Of a DNA stretch of 64,000 nt, positions 10,504 through 22,335 are shown piece after piece (within the stretch, counting starts at the first letter, position 1; each line of letters starts with the position of its first letter). The stretch is taken from NCBI GenBank assembly GCA_013400115.1, contig VXBP01007595.1:310001-374000 (forward strand), written 5' to 3'. The position numbers were made by a program, and so were the translations under genes. Source of the DNA: Rhinopomastus cyanomelas (Eukaryota; Chordata; Aves; Bucerotiformes; Rhinopomastidae). The notes under the pieces were generated by a model, which saw nothing but the letters and a program-made list of their open reading frames with translations, searched no databases and was not told the DNA's origin.

Positions 10504-11190
10504 TCACAGAATCACAGAACGTTAGCGACTGGAAGGGACCGCGAAAGATCACCCAGTCCAATCTCCCAGCCACAACAGGATCACCTAGATCAAGTCACAC
10601 AGGAAAACAGCCAGGCAGATTTTAACCATCTCCAGAGAAGAACACTCCACAACACTCCCCCAGGGCAGCCCCTTCCAGTGCTTCGTCATCCTCACTGGGA
10701 AGAAGTTCCCTCTCATATTGATGTGGAACCTCCTCTATTCTAGCTGACACCCACCCATTGCCCCTATCATTAGATGCCACTGAGCAGAGCCTGGCTCCAT
10801 CCTTCTGACACCCACCCTTCACATATTTATCAACATTAATGAGGTCACCCCTCAGTCTCTGTTTCTTTAAGATCCAGAGACCCAGCTCCCTCAGCCTTTC
10901 CTCAGCAGGGAGATGCTCCACTCTCTTCATCATCTTTGTGGCTCTGCACTGGACTTTCTCAAGCAGCTCCATGTCCGTCTGGAACTCGGGGGCCCAGAAC
11001 TGGACACAAGATTCCAGATGTCATCCCACCATGGCAGAGTAGAAGGGGAGGAGAACCTCTCTCCATCTGCTAAACACCCTGCTTCAGATTCACCCCAGCA
11101 TGCCATTGGCCTTCTTGGCCACAAGGGCACATTTTTGGCTCATAGTCATCCTGCTGGCCAACAAGACCCCCAGGTCCTTTCTCATAGACT
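10504..11190 (-). mobile_element. Longest CR1 copy in the window (about 690 bp)
   Basis: Antisense young-group copy with intact tip, ORF2 end and part of the RT thumb region. The minus frame 10622-10972 reads MELLEKVQCRATKMMKRVEH, GDLINVDKYVKGG, ARLCSVASNDR. It is 5'-truncated after 'ccccaggtcctttctcata'. Frames are broken, so no active protein. Confidence 0.95.
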
Positions 11191-11861
11191 GTTAAGAGAT
11201 TAAACTGTTAGATCGCTGTACAGTGCTACCAGTAGCAGGCGGTGGTTGGAAGAGCTGAGTAGGTAAAAGCAGGAGCAGCACAACAATGGAAACTTGCCAT
11301 GAAAAACAGGAAGGGAACAAGCTGTATTTGACCCAATGTATTACTGACTTGACAGGACAGATAATGCATTTTTCACTTCCACACAGAAAACTCTGAAAAG
11401 CAAACTTCTCAACTACAATAAAGCAGAAATCTTCCTCTGGAACGGAATGATTCAGCATAACGTAATAATACATAGCAAAGTAAAGCGTGAAAAGTACACC
11501 TGGAGTCTGACTCCACTTCTGTGCTCTGCAAATAAAGATTTAGCACATATTCCTGTACAATGAATTGAATTCTGAAAGGTAGCCAGCATAAAAGGAAGTG
11601 TATTTCTTTTATTCCCAGTAAATTTAAACATTTACTGTTATCCCTTTATACTTCCCAATGAATAGTCTAACATGCATTTTAGAGAAAAGCTTAAAGAACA
11701 TCTTTAAGTCCAACGAACTTCCTAAGAGTAGTATAGAACCACGTAATAATCATGCAGATGCACAGATGCAAAACAACATTGCACGAGCCATCAGCAGTAC
11801 CACATATAAAGGACTGGCATCATATTAACGATACCAATTCCTTAATGCAATTTTTCTGCAG
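11191..11861. other. Unique DNA
   Basis: No gene recognised. A 26-bp micro-exon-like block at 11500-11525 on the minus strand has good splice signals but is too small to support. Confidence 0.45.
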
Positions 11862-11903
11862 TCACAGAATTACATTAGGGATTGGAAGGGACGGCGAAAG
11901 ATC
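11862..11903 (-). mobile_element. CR1 3' terminal fragment
   Basis: 'tcacagaattacattagggattggaagggacggcgaaagatc' is 42 bp of antisense tip, abruptly replaced by a second tip. Confidence 0.85.
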
Positions 11904-11963
11904 ACAGAATCACAGAACATTAGGGATTGGAAGGGACCTCAAAAGATCATCTAGTTTCAATTC
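11904..11963 (-). mobile_element. CR1 3' terminal fragment, in tandem with previous
   Basis: A second antisense tip begins exactly at the 'gatc' of the first, giving two tips head-to-tail in about 100 bp. It ends at 'catctagtttcaattc'. Confidence 0.85.
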
Positions 11964-12977
11964 TTAATTAAATCATCATGAAAGAGCCAACTATCTTCCC
12001 CAGTATCGATTTTTCAAAAATAATTACTATTTTTTATATTGTAATGCACCAGAGAACATTTTGAAAATTAAAACTGCTATTCAACCACCATTTTAAGTCT
12101 CGCTAGATATCAAATTGGTTCATCCTTAATTGGACGCTGACATCACAGCATACAGTTTTAACACTGAAAACCAAATCAGACAGCCCTGACTTAGCCTGCA
12201 ACTCAGCTGTCTGTGCTGCACATGATGAATCACTCCCTATTTCAAGCTGCTTTCCACACACTGAAACTTGCATTCATAAATTCACATTAGGCAGTTAATG
12301 GGACAGAATCAAGGTTGCTATAGCAACAGTATGATGTGTCCTATCATTTAAGAGAGGAAAATGAACGCTGGTAATTATCACCAAGCAAATGGTATTTTCG
12401 CCTTTTGTAGACGGTATCTTTTCGATGTTTAGTTTGGCTAATGAGTGGATTTGTGACTCGCTGCGAAGATGGAATAAAACCCAACTAAAATTAGTATTAC
12501 CTTATCTCATCCTAAAAGTGAGCCAGAATACGTCACAGAGCAAAGCCCATAGGATTTCCATATTTGCAAACAACACTGACAAGATTATAATGGAAACTAC
12601 AGTGCTGAGTTCAATGGCTCTGTGGACCAGGTGCGATTCACAGAGTGAAAAAAAAAAGATGTGTCTCAACTGTGCTTTCAAAATTAAGATTACCCTCGCA
12701 TCATGAAGCCAAATAGTCATAAAGAACATACAGCACATCTATTGCTCTCATTAGGGTTGCAACAGATAACATTCTGTATTGCAGCAAAATGCATTGTCAG
12801 TGCTATCGCCAAAGCCCTTTGTGCACTTGCTTTCCCTTCTTCGAAGGTCAGGACGCCCCAGTAACATCTCTTGCATTTAAAGGGACAGACACAAGCAGAA
12901 TACAGCTGGACTGATAAGTAAAAATATTTTTAAAATCATGATCTTATGGTCCCTGTTATTTTTTATTTTATTTATTC
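11964..12977. other. Unique DNA, about 1 kb
   Basis: The plus frame 12389-12706 (105 codons) and an overlapping minus frame are both open, but neither has a recognised motif. No repeat family is seen. Confidence 0.4.
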
Positions 12978-13455
12978 CATGCAATTCTGGGCCACTCAGT
13001 TCCACAACAACACAGAACTGCTGGAGAGAGTCCAGTACAGAGCCACAAAAATGATGAAGGGAATAGAACACTTCCATTATGAGGAAAGGCTGAGCAGCTG
13101 GGACTCTACGTTGGAGAAAAGGAAACTGAGGGGTGACCTCATTAATGCTTATAAATATGTGAAGGGTGGGTGTCGGGAGGATGGAGCCAGGCTCTGCTCA
13201 GTGGCATCTAATGATAGGACAAGGGGCAGTGGGTGTAACCTGGAACATAGGAGGTTCCACATCAATATGAGAAGGAATTTTTTCACAATGAGGGTGACAG
13301 AGCACTACGGGGTGCTGCCCAGGGGGGTTTGTAGAGTCTCTTTCTCTGGAGATGTTTAAAACGCGCCTGTGTGACTTGATCTAGTCTGTGTGCAGGGGGA
13401 TTGGACTGGATGATCTTCCAAGATCCCTTCCAATCCCTGACGTGCTGTGATTCCT
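12978..13455 (+). mobile_element. CR1 LINE, young group, long sense copy
   Basis: Sense copy with a 137-codon frame (12946-13359): LLERVQYRATKMMKGIEHF, GDLINAYKYVKGGCREDG, SNDRTRGSGCNLEHRRFH, VTEHYGVLPRG. A complete 3' tip follows. The reading frame lacks everything upstream of the RT thumb, so it is a dead fragment. Confidence 0.95.
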
Positions 13456-13640
13456 CATAAGATTTATTCTCTAGACCCTTCACCAGCTCCATTGCCCTCC
13501 TCCGCACTCACTCAAGCCCCTTGATGTCTCCCTTGTACCGAGGTGCCCAAAACTGCACACAGCACTGAAGGTGCGGCCTCACCAGTGCTGAGTAGAGGAG
13601 TACAAGGGGACAATCACCTCCCTACTTCTGCTGGACATAT
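13456..13640 (-). mobile_element. Older CR1 RT fragment
   Basis: Antisense 'gacccttcaccagctccattgccctcctccgc' to 'aatcacctccctacttctgctgg' is the RT-thumb region of an older group. The 3' tip is absent; the young sense copy directly abuts it. Confidence 0.85.
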
Positions 13641-15178
13641 AATGAGTTGTAGAGCCCACTGTGGGCTTTTTCCTCTAGCTACACAAATATGTTTTTCTCA
13701 CATAAATGATTTTACTAAATCACAGGACAAGTCTAAATATTTAACAGAGTTTCACCAAAAACCAAGCTCTTTGCACATAATTTATAAAATCCCTCTTCAT
13801 TGTGACCTATCAAAGCTTATTCTCAAAACAAACACCCCAACTGGAAGACCTTCTATTACACTTTTTAGGAATCACGACACAGCTGCTATGCATCAAATCC
13901 TGAGTGCCTACATAAAATAAATCATCTAAACACTTATTTTAAGAGAAAAATCTTAAAGAAATTATCAAAGAGAAACATCAATCTACTCGCTAAACACAAG
14001 GATATTTATTTACACAAGGAAACTATTCTATACTGCATTTTCTGTTGCTCATGAATAGCAAGCAAACAATTTAAGAAGTCACTCTCCATCAATCTTTAAT
14101 GAAGATTTCATTTTTAAAAATTAAACCTCAAATTAAAGAGGTTGCTAGAAAATGACGGTATAGCTCTGAATAAAAATTATCCATCAACTGCCAACTGAGA
14201 GTACGCTGACCAAATCTAATGTCACTGCCCCAGCTGTGCTTCTGTGAATAATTTGGTTTCTTTGCCCAGGAACTGCACTGTGAAAGAAGAATGACACATG
14301 GTGGTCAGGATGAGAGGAAGAGAGTCCTTGAAAACAGATTGGTCCCTGTGTAATCTCAACATTCCCTTTCAGGTATAGCCGCTGATGCTCGTAAAGCCTC
14401 TGTGTAGACTTACAGCTTTGTACTAGTAGGGTTTACATCAAAGCAGGCACTGTCTGTCCTCCTATAAGCGGCATAAATCAGACAGACTCCACACTCTCTT
14501 CTCATGCTTAACTAGGAAAAATACACATCCATGCCCGAAGTGTCACCTTTAAGCGATTTCAGAATCCAAAAATCTTATCTAATAAGGAAAGTTGAACAGT
14601 ATCAGTGGAGAGAATGGAGAGTACACGCAGAGTAAAACAAGCAAAAATCACTTTCTACCTCTGTGTTAGCAGCTGATGATTTCAAAATCTTCTCACATTC
14701 CTAGTATAAACATAATATTATGGTTTTTTCAAAAAAATCTAATCTATAAAACCTTTCAATACTCTCAAGCAAATAATTAATCCATTTAAAGCACAGCAAA
14801 ACCATGAACTACGAGAAGACATGCCAACACACAGCATTCAATAAAATTCACAATTAGACCACTCCAAACTAAAGGTAATAGCTTTGCAACAACTACAATG
14901 AAATCCTTTTAAGTTATTTGCACTTGGAAAAAAAAAAGTTTAAATCAATAGAAGCCTTGGGAAATACAATACAAAAAGTAGTACAGGAGATAAAATAATC
15001 CTTTCATGTTCTGATTAAGGTTTTGTGAATAATGATGTATTTGTAAGGTAAATATCACAGCAATCCAGATAAGTAAACACAAAAAAGTATTGTGGGGGTT
15101 ATTTTAATGTGAAAGCAGTAAAATAAAATCTTTTGGCTGGTTGTTGGTTGGGCTTTTTTTAATAAAAATTGTGATTTC
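13641..15178. other. Unique AT-rich DNA, 1.5 kb
   Basis: No repeat family or gene recognised. Short donor/acceptor pairs around 14540-14580 and 15025-15055 enclose frames that are closed or under 30 bp. Confidence 0.5.
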
Positions 15179-15525
15179 ATGGAATTATAGAATGTTCTAG
15201 GCTGGAAGAGGTGTCTAGAGGTCATCTAGTCCAGCCTCCCTACACAGGTAAAACCCTACCCAGGTCAGGCTGCTCTGAGCCTGATCAAGCCTGATCTTAA
15301 ATGACTCCAGGGATCCTTGACCCCACACCATTCCAGGCAGCCCATTTCAGCCATCAACCACCTTCACATGGAATAACTTGTTTCTAATATCTAGCCTCAA
15401 TCTCCCACCTTTAACCCACTGCTCCTTGTCCTATCCGTACAAGCCCTCTTGAACAGACCTTCCTCTGATTTAATGTTGGCCCCCTTCAGATACTGGAAGG
15501 TCAAAAGAGGAACCCACGGAGCCTT
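15179..15525 (-). mobile_element. Older CR1 (A part of a mosaic)
   Basis: Antisense copy with tip 'gaatgttctaggctggaagaggtgtctagagg'. The minus frame contains LLTFQYLKGANI, EGLFKRACTDRTRSSG. It ends at 'ggagccttc', where a different CR1 type begins. Confidence 0.9.
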
Positions 15526-15724
15526 CATTGGATAACACTGAGAAGAGCCTAGCTTCTTCCTCCTGACACCCATCCTTTCCATATTTTTCAAAATTTATAG
15601 GATCACTCCTCAGTCTCCTTTTTGAAAAGCTCAAGAGACCCAGCGCCCTCAGGCCTTCCCCATCTGGGAGATGGTCCACTCCCTTCATCAACTGCGCTGG
15701 ACTCTGTCCAGCAGTTCTGTGTCA
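15526..15724 (-). mobile_element. Younger-type CR1 body joined to an older CR1
   Basis: Antisense young-type ORF2/RT segment (minus frame MMKGVDHLPDGEGLRALGL, EEEARLFSVLSNE) with no 3' tip of its own. It overlaps the homologous region of the preceding copy by about 20 codons, so the junction is not a simple collinear element. Confidence 0.85.
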
Positions 15725-16263
15725 CATTTGCAGGCCTCTAATCAGGAACTATATACACAGATACACATAAACACATTGGTTTCCTTCTTCCATAGGGCTG
15801 ACATTAATGTATTACAGTCCTGGAAAAGGCTCTGGGGGAGCTCATCAGATCAAGTTGTAGTGATCAAAGTTAATTAAAAAAGAATCTCAAACCAAATGGG
15901 AAAAGCCTTCCACGCAGAGTGAGGAATAAGCCTGTGGAATAGTTAGAGGGGTGAGGGAGAAGCCTCTGTTAATAGTTTCTTCAGATGCTGCACACTGAGA
16001 TCTTCTGTGTTTCTGAGTTTGCATGTCTAGGAATAGGATGGAGAACTACCCTTGAGGCAGAATGGGCTCTTCATTCTGTAGTGGGGCTGTATAGGTCTAT
16101 TCATGGCCCTGTCTTTCCAGATGGAATTTTTGTGGTTTGATTTGTGGGATTTTAATTGGATATTTTGGGCGTGGTGGTTTGTTGCTTTGTTGGGGTTTTT
16201 TTTTGAAATAGTGGGAACAGGCCACAGCTGCTCCATTTATTCCATAAAGTGTCCCCTCTACAT
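15725..16263. other. Unique DNA
   Basis: No repeat or gene recognised. Confidence 0.5.
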
Positions 16264-16430
16264 AATCACAGAATAATTCTGGTTGGAAGAGACCTCAAGA
16301 GACCTCTAGCCCAATCTCCTTCTCCAAGTAAGAGTCTGCTCAGATCAGGTTGCTCAGGGTTGTTCCCAGATGGGTCTTGAACATCCCCAAGGACTGCCAG
16401 CACAGCCTATGCTGTCACAGTCTCTTCAAT
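16264..16430 (-). mobile_element. Older CR1 3' end
   Basis: Antisense tip 'atcacagaataattctggttggaagagacc' followed by 'ggttgctcagggttgttcccagatgg'. Well diverged. Confidence 0.8.
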
Positions 16431-16969
16431 TACTTGCATTGTCATCATGAAAAAAAAGCTTTTCCTTGAATTAGCTGTACTACTTTTTCTCAATTATCTC
16501 ATGATTAACATGATGGGAAAAAAAGAGACAATGAGACTGCTTCCCTCTCCTTTAAAATCTCCAGGGAACTGCTCAGGAGCTGCTGTTCAGTCCTCCGAAA
16601 CCCCAGCTTCCTGGCCTCTCACCACAGGAGGTGAGAAATGGTCCAGCTGCTAAGTGCTCCAGCACTGACCATTATGATAAGGCCCTGCTGGACTCAATAT
16701 GGTTTTATTGATGCCCTTCCTGTACAGAGGAGCACAAAAGCATAAGCAGTACCTTAAATGGGCTATAAAGAGGGCTGAGTAAAGGGGGTAAGCACTTCAC
16801 TTGTTCAAAGATTATGCGCCTGTGCACAGAGCCAAGGGGAATATTGCCTACGTTTGACAGCAAGCAGATGCTGCTGGCCCTTGCTCACCTTGTGACTTCA
16901 CACGGGCCCACTGGTATTTTCTCCAGAGCTTTTCCCAAGACAGGCAAGCCTCAACCTGCGTCTTTGTAT
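16431..16969. other. Unique DNA
   Basis: A 68-codon plus frame at 16447-16653 begins with a hydrophobic stretch but is not recognised. Confidence 0.4.
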
Positions 16970-17195
16970 CCTTGTTGAATCTCATGAAGCTCTTGTTGGA
17001 CCAACTCTTCAGCCTGCCTAGATACCACTGGACTGCAGCCCTGTCTCTGACTGTATTAACTAGCCACTCTACTCAATTTAATGCAAACCTTACAAGCAAA
17101 AACTTTGCTCCCTCCTCCAAGTCACTGATGAAGACACTGAACATATCTAGAATGGACCACTGTAGTACACTGCTTGCTACAAGCCTGTGACACAG
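16970..17195 (-). mobile_element. CR1 ORF2 reverse-transcriptase core fragment
   Basis: Read on the minus strand the segment gives FSVFISDLEEGAKFLLVRFALN, which aligns with the CR1 palm region 'LFNIFI.DL..G...TL.KFADD'. The catalytic ADD is lost. No 3' tip is attached, so it is a remnant of a deleted or rearranged copy. Confidence 0.7.
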
Positions 17196-17202
17196 GCACA
17201 GT

Positions 17203-17490
17203 ATCACAGAATCACAGTACATTAGGGATTGGTAGAGACCTCAAAAGATCATCTAATCCAATCCACCGGCCACAGCAGGATCACCTAGACCAAGTCGCAC
17301 AGGAACATATCCAGGAGGGTTTTAAACTTCCACAGGAGACTCCACAACCTCCCTGGGCAGCCCTTCAGTCTCCTTTTTTCCAAACTAAAGAGACCCAGCT
17401 CTCTCAGCCTTTCCTCATCAGGGAGATGTTCCGCTCGCTTCATCATTTTTGTGCCTCTATGCTGAACCCTTTCCAGCATTTTTCCTTTTC
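17203..17490 (-). mobile_element. CR1, young group, internally deleted
   Basis: Antisense tip to 'cctccctgggcagccc', then directly 'ttcagtctccttttttccaa', skipping about 200 bp of ORF2 end. A short CCC is shared at the junction (about 17363). Confidence 0.9.
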
Positions 17491-17983
17491 CTCTTAACTA
17501 CAAAAAAGGAGACAGAACCTGGACCTGGGCTCTAATGTAACAAGACCAGCACAGGTACAGTATTCCTTTGAGCAAGATACAAATAATTTGAGCACTGAGT
17601 GCTAGTAGTAGTCAGCATATTTCAGTTAAGCCAAAACAGATGTGAAATGTAGTCAATTTTCAATTAGTCATGGAAAACTTATCCCAAGTTTCAGACAAAC
17701 CATAATACATGTAGAAAGATCCCTAAACTTTTCCTTTTAATTCTTAACCTCACTCCATATCTTCATTTCATTTAGGTATGAATTATGTACAGAATGCTCT
17801 TGCAGCTATTTAACACATGGTTTACATTTCTGGCTTTGCTTTAGCTTCCTTATCCTGCTTCGTTTATTATCCAGAATGGCAGAGTCATTGTAAATAAATA
17901 CATGCCAAGCGTAGTTCTCATTTTACTTCTTTTTTGGTGCTTTTACTCGCTGTAGAACTTTGTAGAACTCTTTGACTAGAAGA
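17491..17983. other. Unique AT-rich DNA
   Basis: No repeat or gene recognised. Confidence 0.5.
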
Positions 17984-18390
17984 TTCACAGAATAACAGAA
18001 CATTAGGGATTGGAAGGGACCTTGAAAGATCATCTAGTTCAATCCCCTCTCCACAAGAGGATCATCTAGACCAAGTCACCCAGGAACATATCCAGGTGGG
18101 TTTTAAATGTCTCCACAGGAGACTCCACAGAAGGAGACTCCACAAACCCCCTGGGCAGCCCCTTCCAGGGCTCTGTCACCCTCACTGGAAAGTTCTTTCT
18201 CAGATTGAACTCTCTCTGTTCCAGCTCACACCCATTGCCCCTTGTCCCATCATTAGATGCCACTGAGCAGAGCCTGTCTCCATCCTCCTAACACCCACCC
18301 TTCACATGTTTATAAACATTAATGAGGTCAACCCTCAGTCTCTGTTTCTCCAAGCTAAAGAGACCCAGCTCCCCGAGTCTTTCGTCAAAA
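17984..18390 (-). mobile_element. CR1 LINE, young group
   Basis: Antisense copy of about 400 bp. The 'gagactccaca' block is duplicated in tandem (18118-18145). Minus frame NDGTRGNGCELEQREF..LRKNF. Confidence 0.95.
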
Positions 18391-18836
18391 GGTTGTGAAG
18401 TGAATTATCACCTATATTATCTGTAGAGGACTGTTCTATACGAGACACATGATTAAGCAAGAAGAAAGACTTACTCTTTATTAATAGAATTTCTGAATGG
18501 CCTTTAGATGTTGCTAAAGTCAGGCTACAACATCATAATCCAATCTGGCTGTGACAGAGATAAACATTGCACAGGTTAATCTGGAAGATCAGGAAGAAAA
18601 GGTCATCCTTATAAGAAAGACAGAATTAAGGACACATTCAAAGCATCTCTTCTAGAAAAAACTATTGTGAGTTTGAATCTCATAAATTCATGAGCTCACT
18701 GAAAGTTGTTGGTAAAAACCTTTCAGGAGAACAAACCTACAGTTTTTGTTGTTTACAAATGCTCTGTTGGCCTGTCACAAGTCCCTCTACATGACTTCAG
18801 ATAAAGCTGAAATAACCTTCACATCTGCCTTAATTT
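18391..18836. other. Unique AT-rich DNA
   Basis: No repeat or gene recognised. Confidence 0.5.
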
Positions 18837-18995
18837 ACAGAATCACAGAACATTAGGGATTGGAAAGGACCTTGAAAGATCATCCAGTCCAATCCCCTGC
18901 CACAGCAAGATCCCCTAGATCCAGTCGCACAAGAACATGTCCAGGCAGGTTTTAAACATCTCCAGAGAAGGAGACTCCACAACCTCCCTGGGCAG
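18837..18995 (-). mobile_element. CR1 3' end, young group
   Basis: Antisense tip to 'cctccctgggcag', close to consensus. Confidence 0.95.
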
Positions 18996-19520
18996 TAAAG
19001 CCTGGGTTTTTTGGCAAAAGGAATTTTGGACTCAGAATCTCAGATACACCCCAAATCCTTCCAAGCATTGTTTCAGGCATAATTACAGGGCTCAAAGATA
19101 CTTGATCTAATGTCATTAGAAGAGAGGAAAACTTAAGTGCTGAATTAGCATGAGTGCTTGTAGAAAAGCCATCAACTTTTAACTCCTTCAAAGAGGAGAG
19201 GAAGATTTAATCATCATTATGCTACCTCTTGTTGAAAACCAAAATCACAAAACCTGAATTGAAAACAATACCTGTGACTACAAAGGTAATTAAGAGATCT
19301 CACAGAGGAGATAAATTAGATTTATTTGACTTACTTAAGTATTCATAAACTGCAGCAATAATGAACTACAAGTTGGCAGCACTCCCATTCTTTTCGTGAA
19401 GAACAGCTCATGTACACAGCTGCATGCACGGACAGGTCTCCATTGTTAATATCCTCAACACTAAAGCATGATATTTAATCTGAAAGCATATAGTCTCATT
19501 TATTTCTGGTACAGGAGCTA
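18996..19520. other. Unique DNA
   Basis: No repeat or gene recognised. Confidence 0.5.
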
Positions 19521-19563
19521 AATATTAGGGATTGGAAGAGACCTCGAAAGATCATCTAGTCAC
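19521..19563 (-). mobile_element. CR1 3' terminal fragment
   Basis: 'aatattagggattggaagagacctcgaaagatcatctagt'. The next 120 bp may be very diverged CR1 but I cannot follow it. Confidence 0.8.
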
Positions 19564-20133
19564 ACCTCTCACTAGACCAGGATGACCAGATCCCAGTCCA
19601 ACCTGGACATACAACATTTCAAGCCTTCTTATAGGTCCCATTCAAGTGTTAAACAGTCACTACAAGGTCCCTCTAGAGCAACATCAAATCTCAGCCTTTC
19701 TCCATTGACAAGTCAGCAAGCAGGATAACTGACCTATACTCATACACTCACTACACCATTGTATCTATTTCAAAGATAAGATTTCAAACCACAAAACACA
19801 TCAAAAGGCCTTTTGGGAAGTACTAATATTGTTGAAATAAATTAATAGAATCTCCAAACAACATCACAGTGCTCAGACATGGAAGACTGTTTCAATTTCT
19901 CCATTGTACAGCGCCCTGCACAACTGCTTCTCAAGCTTTTACTCCTTAGGAGGGCAAAGACAGGGCATGCTTGCACACTATTTCAGGAGACCAACATTTC
20001 TGAATCTGCATTTCATCCTCAAAGGACATCAGATTTTCCCAGGTGACAGGCAGGAAACAAGCACAGTAGACCAAATATTGATAGGTAAACACTTTTCAAA
20101 AATAACAACAGCAGCACAGGAGAATAGTAAATA
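19564..20133. other. Unique DNA
   Basis: Possibly an old CR1 relic near 19565-19690; otherwise nothing recognised. Confidence 0.4.
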
Positions 20134-20747
20134 ATCACAATCATAGAACATTAGGGATTAGATGGGACCTCAAAAGATCATGTAGTCCAATCTCTCTGCC
20201 ACAGCAGGATCAGCTAGATCAAGCTGCACAGGAACATATCCAGGCAGGCTTTAAATGTCTCCAGAGAAAGAGACTCCAAAACCTCCCTGGGCAGCCCCTT
20301 TCAGTGCTCTGTCACCCTCGCTGGGAAGTTCCTTCTCATACTGATGTGGAGCCTCCTCTGTTCCAGCTCACATCTGTTGTCCCTTGCCCTGTCATTTGAT
20401 GTCACTGAGCAAAGCCTGGCTCCATTCTCCTCATTATCAACATTAATGAGGTCATACCTCAGTCTCTTTTTTTCCAAGCTCAAGAGACCCAGCTTCCTCA
20501 GCCTTTCCTCAGCAGGAAGATGTTCCACCCCAGCATCTTTGTGGCTCTGCGTTCGACTCTCTCAAGCAGTTCAAGTGTCCTTCTGGAACTAAGGGGCCCA
20601 GAAATGGACATGATATTCCAGATGTGGTGTCACCAAGGCAGAGTAGAGGGGGAGAAGAACCTCTCTCGACTTGCCAACCACTTCCCTTCTGATCCACCCC
20701 ACGATGCCATTGGCCTTCTCAGTCACAAGGGCCCATTGCTGGCTCAG
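20134..20747 (-). mobile_element. CR1 LINE, young group, about 610 bp
   Basis: Antisense copy from tip through ORF2 end to the RT thumb. It has a deletion in the 'cctgacacccacccttcacatattt' block. It is 5'-truncated at 'cccattgctggctcag', the same point as the copy ending at 22099. Confidence 0.95.
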
Positions 20748-21268
20748 TTACAATTGCAGTGATTTCATTATTTTACAGTGCCATAGCAGAGAAACAACAA
20801 AGATTGATTTCATTTGTAATTTTTCTGTATATTATCACTTGTAACTGTGTTTGTCCTGAAGCTAACAAGAGATTTTCCTTGAAAAAGCTAGAAGCAATAG
20901 CAATCGAAAAACAGGATTTACAGTAGAAAGCCTGAGTGGTTTTTTTTATACTTTACAAATTAAATCCTTTCAGACAGTTCATAACCATTAAGGTGTCCTA
21001 GAGCAATCCATATAATTGAGATATTATCTCCATGAATTTCACAGTCTTCTGCTCCTTAGCCATTATATGTTATTCCAAATTAGATAAGAACATCGGAGAC
21101 AAGATGCTTAAATCTACATTTGCATATGTGGTAATAGCAACGTAATTGGTAGTAATTGTGCCTGTATTAGTTAGTGGAGACTAAAGCCAGTAAGTAACGG
21201 CATCATTTTTTTTGCAGAGCAGGGTATAATGTAGAGGGATGAGTAACCAAATGAAATCAAGACTCTCA
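20748..21268. other. Unique AT-rich DNA
   Basis: No repeat or gene recognised. Confidence 0.5.
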
Positions 21269-21370
21269 GATGTGGTGTTGGTGGATCTGGTTTAAGGGTG
21301 AACTTGTATAGTAGGGTTGATGGTTGGACTCCATCCCAAGGGTCTTCTACAGCCTGAATGAGTCTGTGAA
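21269..21370 (+). mobile_element. Older CR1 3' tip
   Basis: Sense tip of the older group: 'gatctggtttaagggtgaac', 'gggttgatggttggactcc', 'cagcctgaatgagtctgtg'. Confidence 0.85.
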
Positions 21371-21535
21371 AAGCTACCTCATCCTCTAACTCTCCTATGT
21401 AGTGCATATCCAAAATCATGTTGTATGCGTGTGCACAAAATAGCACTCATTTCAGCTCTCTGATTACACAAAAATCTGCCAGCTAAAACAACTTTATGGC
21501 AGCTGAACTTCTTCCTACCAGACAGCCATGACAAC

Positions 21536-22099
21536 CACAGAATCACAGAACATTAGTGATTGGAAGGGACCTTGAAAGATCATCTAGTCTAATTCCCCTG
21601 CCACAGCAGGATCACCTAGACCAAGTCACACAGGAATACGTCCAGGTGTGTTTTAAACATCTCCAGAGAAGGAGACTCTACAACCCCCGGGCAACTCCTT
21701 CCAGTGCGCTGTCACCCTCAATGGAAAGAAGTACCTCCTCATACTGACGTGGAACCTCTTCTGTTCAAGATTACACCCGCTGCCCCTTGTCCTATCATTG
21801 GATGACACTGAGAAGAGCCTGGCTCCATCCTTCTGACATCCACTATTTCCATATTTATCAACATTAATGAGGTCACCTCTCAGTCTGCTTTTTGAAAAGC
21901 TCAAGACACCCATCTCCCTCAGCAGGGATATGTTCAACTCCATCATCTTTGTGGTTTTGCACTGCACTTTCTCCTGAAGTTCTGTGTCCTTCTTAAACTG
22001 AGAGGCCCAGAACTAGACACAGTATTCCAAATAAGGTCTCAGCACAGCAGATGAGATGATACTGGCCTTCTTGGCCACAAAGGTCCATTGCTGGCTCCT
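21536..22099 (-). mobile_element. CR1 LINE, young group, about 560 bp
   Basis: Antisense copy; minus frame 21653-21967 has GDLINVDKYGNSGCQKDG, SNDRTRGSGCNLEQKRFH. It is 5'-truncated at 'ccattgctggctcctg', immediately followed by another antisense tip. Confidence 0.95.
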
Positions 22100-22101
22100 G
22101 G

Positions 22102-22335
22102 TCACAGAATCATAGAACATTAGGGACAGGAACTAGTTCAATCCCCCTGCCACAGCAGGATCACCTAGATCAGGTCACACAGGAACATAACCAGGAGGGT
22201 TTTAAACGTCTCCAGAGCAGAAGACTCCACTATCCACCCCAGGCAGCCTGTTCCAGTGCTCTTTCACCCTCACTGTGAAGAAGTTCCCTCTCATATTGAT
22301 GTGGAACTTCGTGTGTTCCAGTTTAGACACTGTTG
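22102..22335 (-). mobile_element. CR1, young group, in tandem with previous
   Basis: A second antisense tip begins 2 bp after the previous copy ends and runs to 'gtgtgttccagtttagacac'. The tip lacks about 15 bp ('gattggaagggacctcgaaagatc' reduced to 'gacaggaac'). Confidence 0.9.

Noticed and set aside
11500..11525. 26-bp micro-exon with good acceptor and CAG/GTGTAC donor on the minus strand
   Set aside because: Too short to test; blocks of this kind were found about every few kb and are expected by chance. The same applies to blocks near 34286-34325 and 34500-34550.
12946..13359. 137-codon plus-strand frame as a possible gene
   Set aside because: It is the ORF2 C-terminus of a 5'-truncated CR1, not a host gene.
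14535..14585. Acceptor/donor pair on the minus strand
   Set aside because: All three frames of the 32-bp block contain stops.
22134..22150. 'agttcaatccc' resembling a tRNA B box
   Set aside because: It is part of the CR1 tip consensus; no A box or cloverleaf around it. No tRNA gene found in the window.
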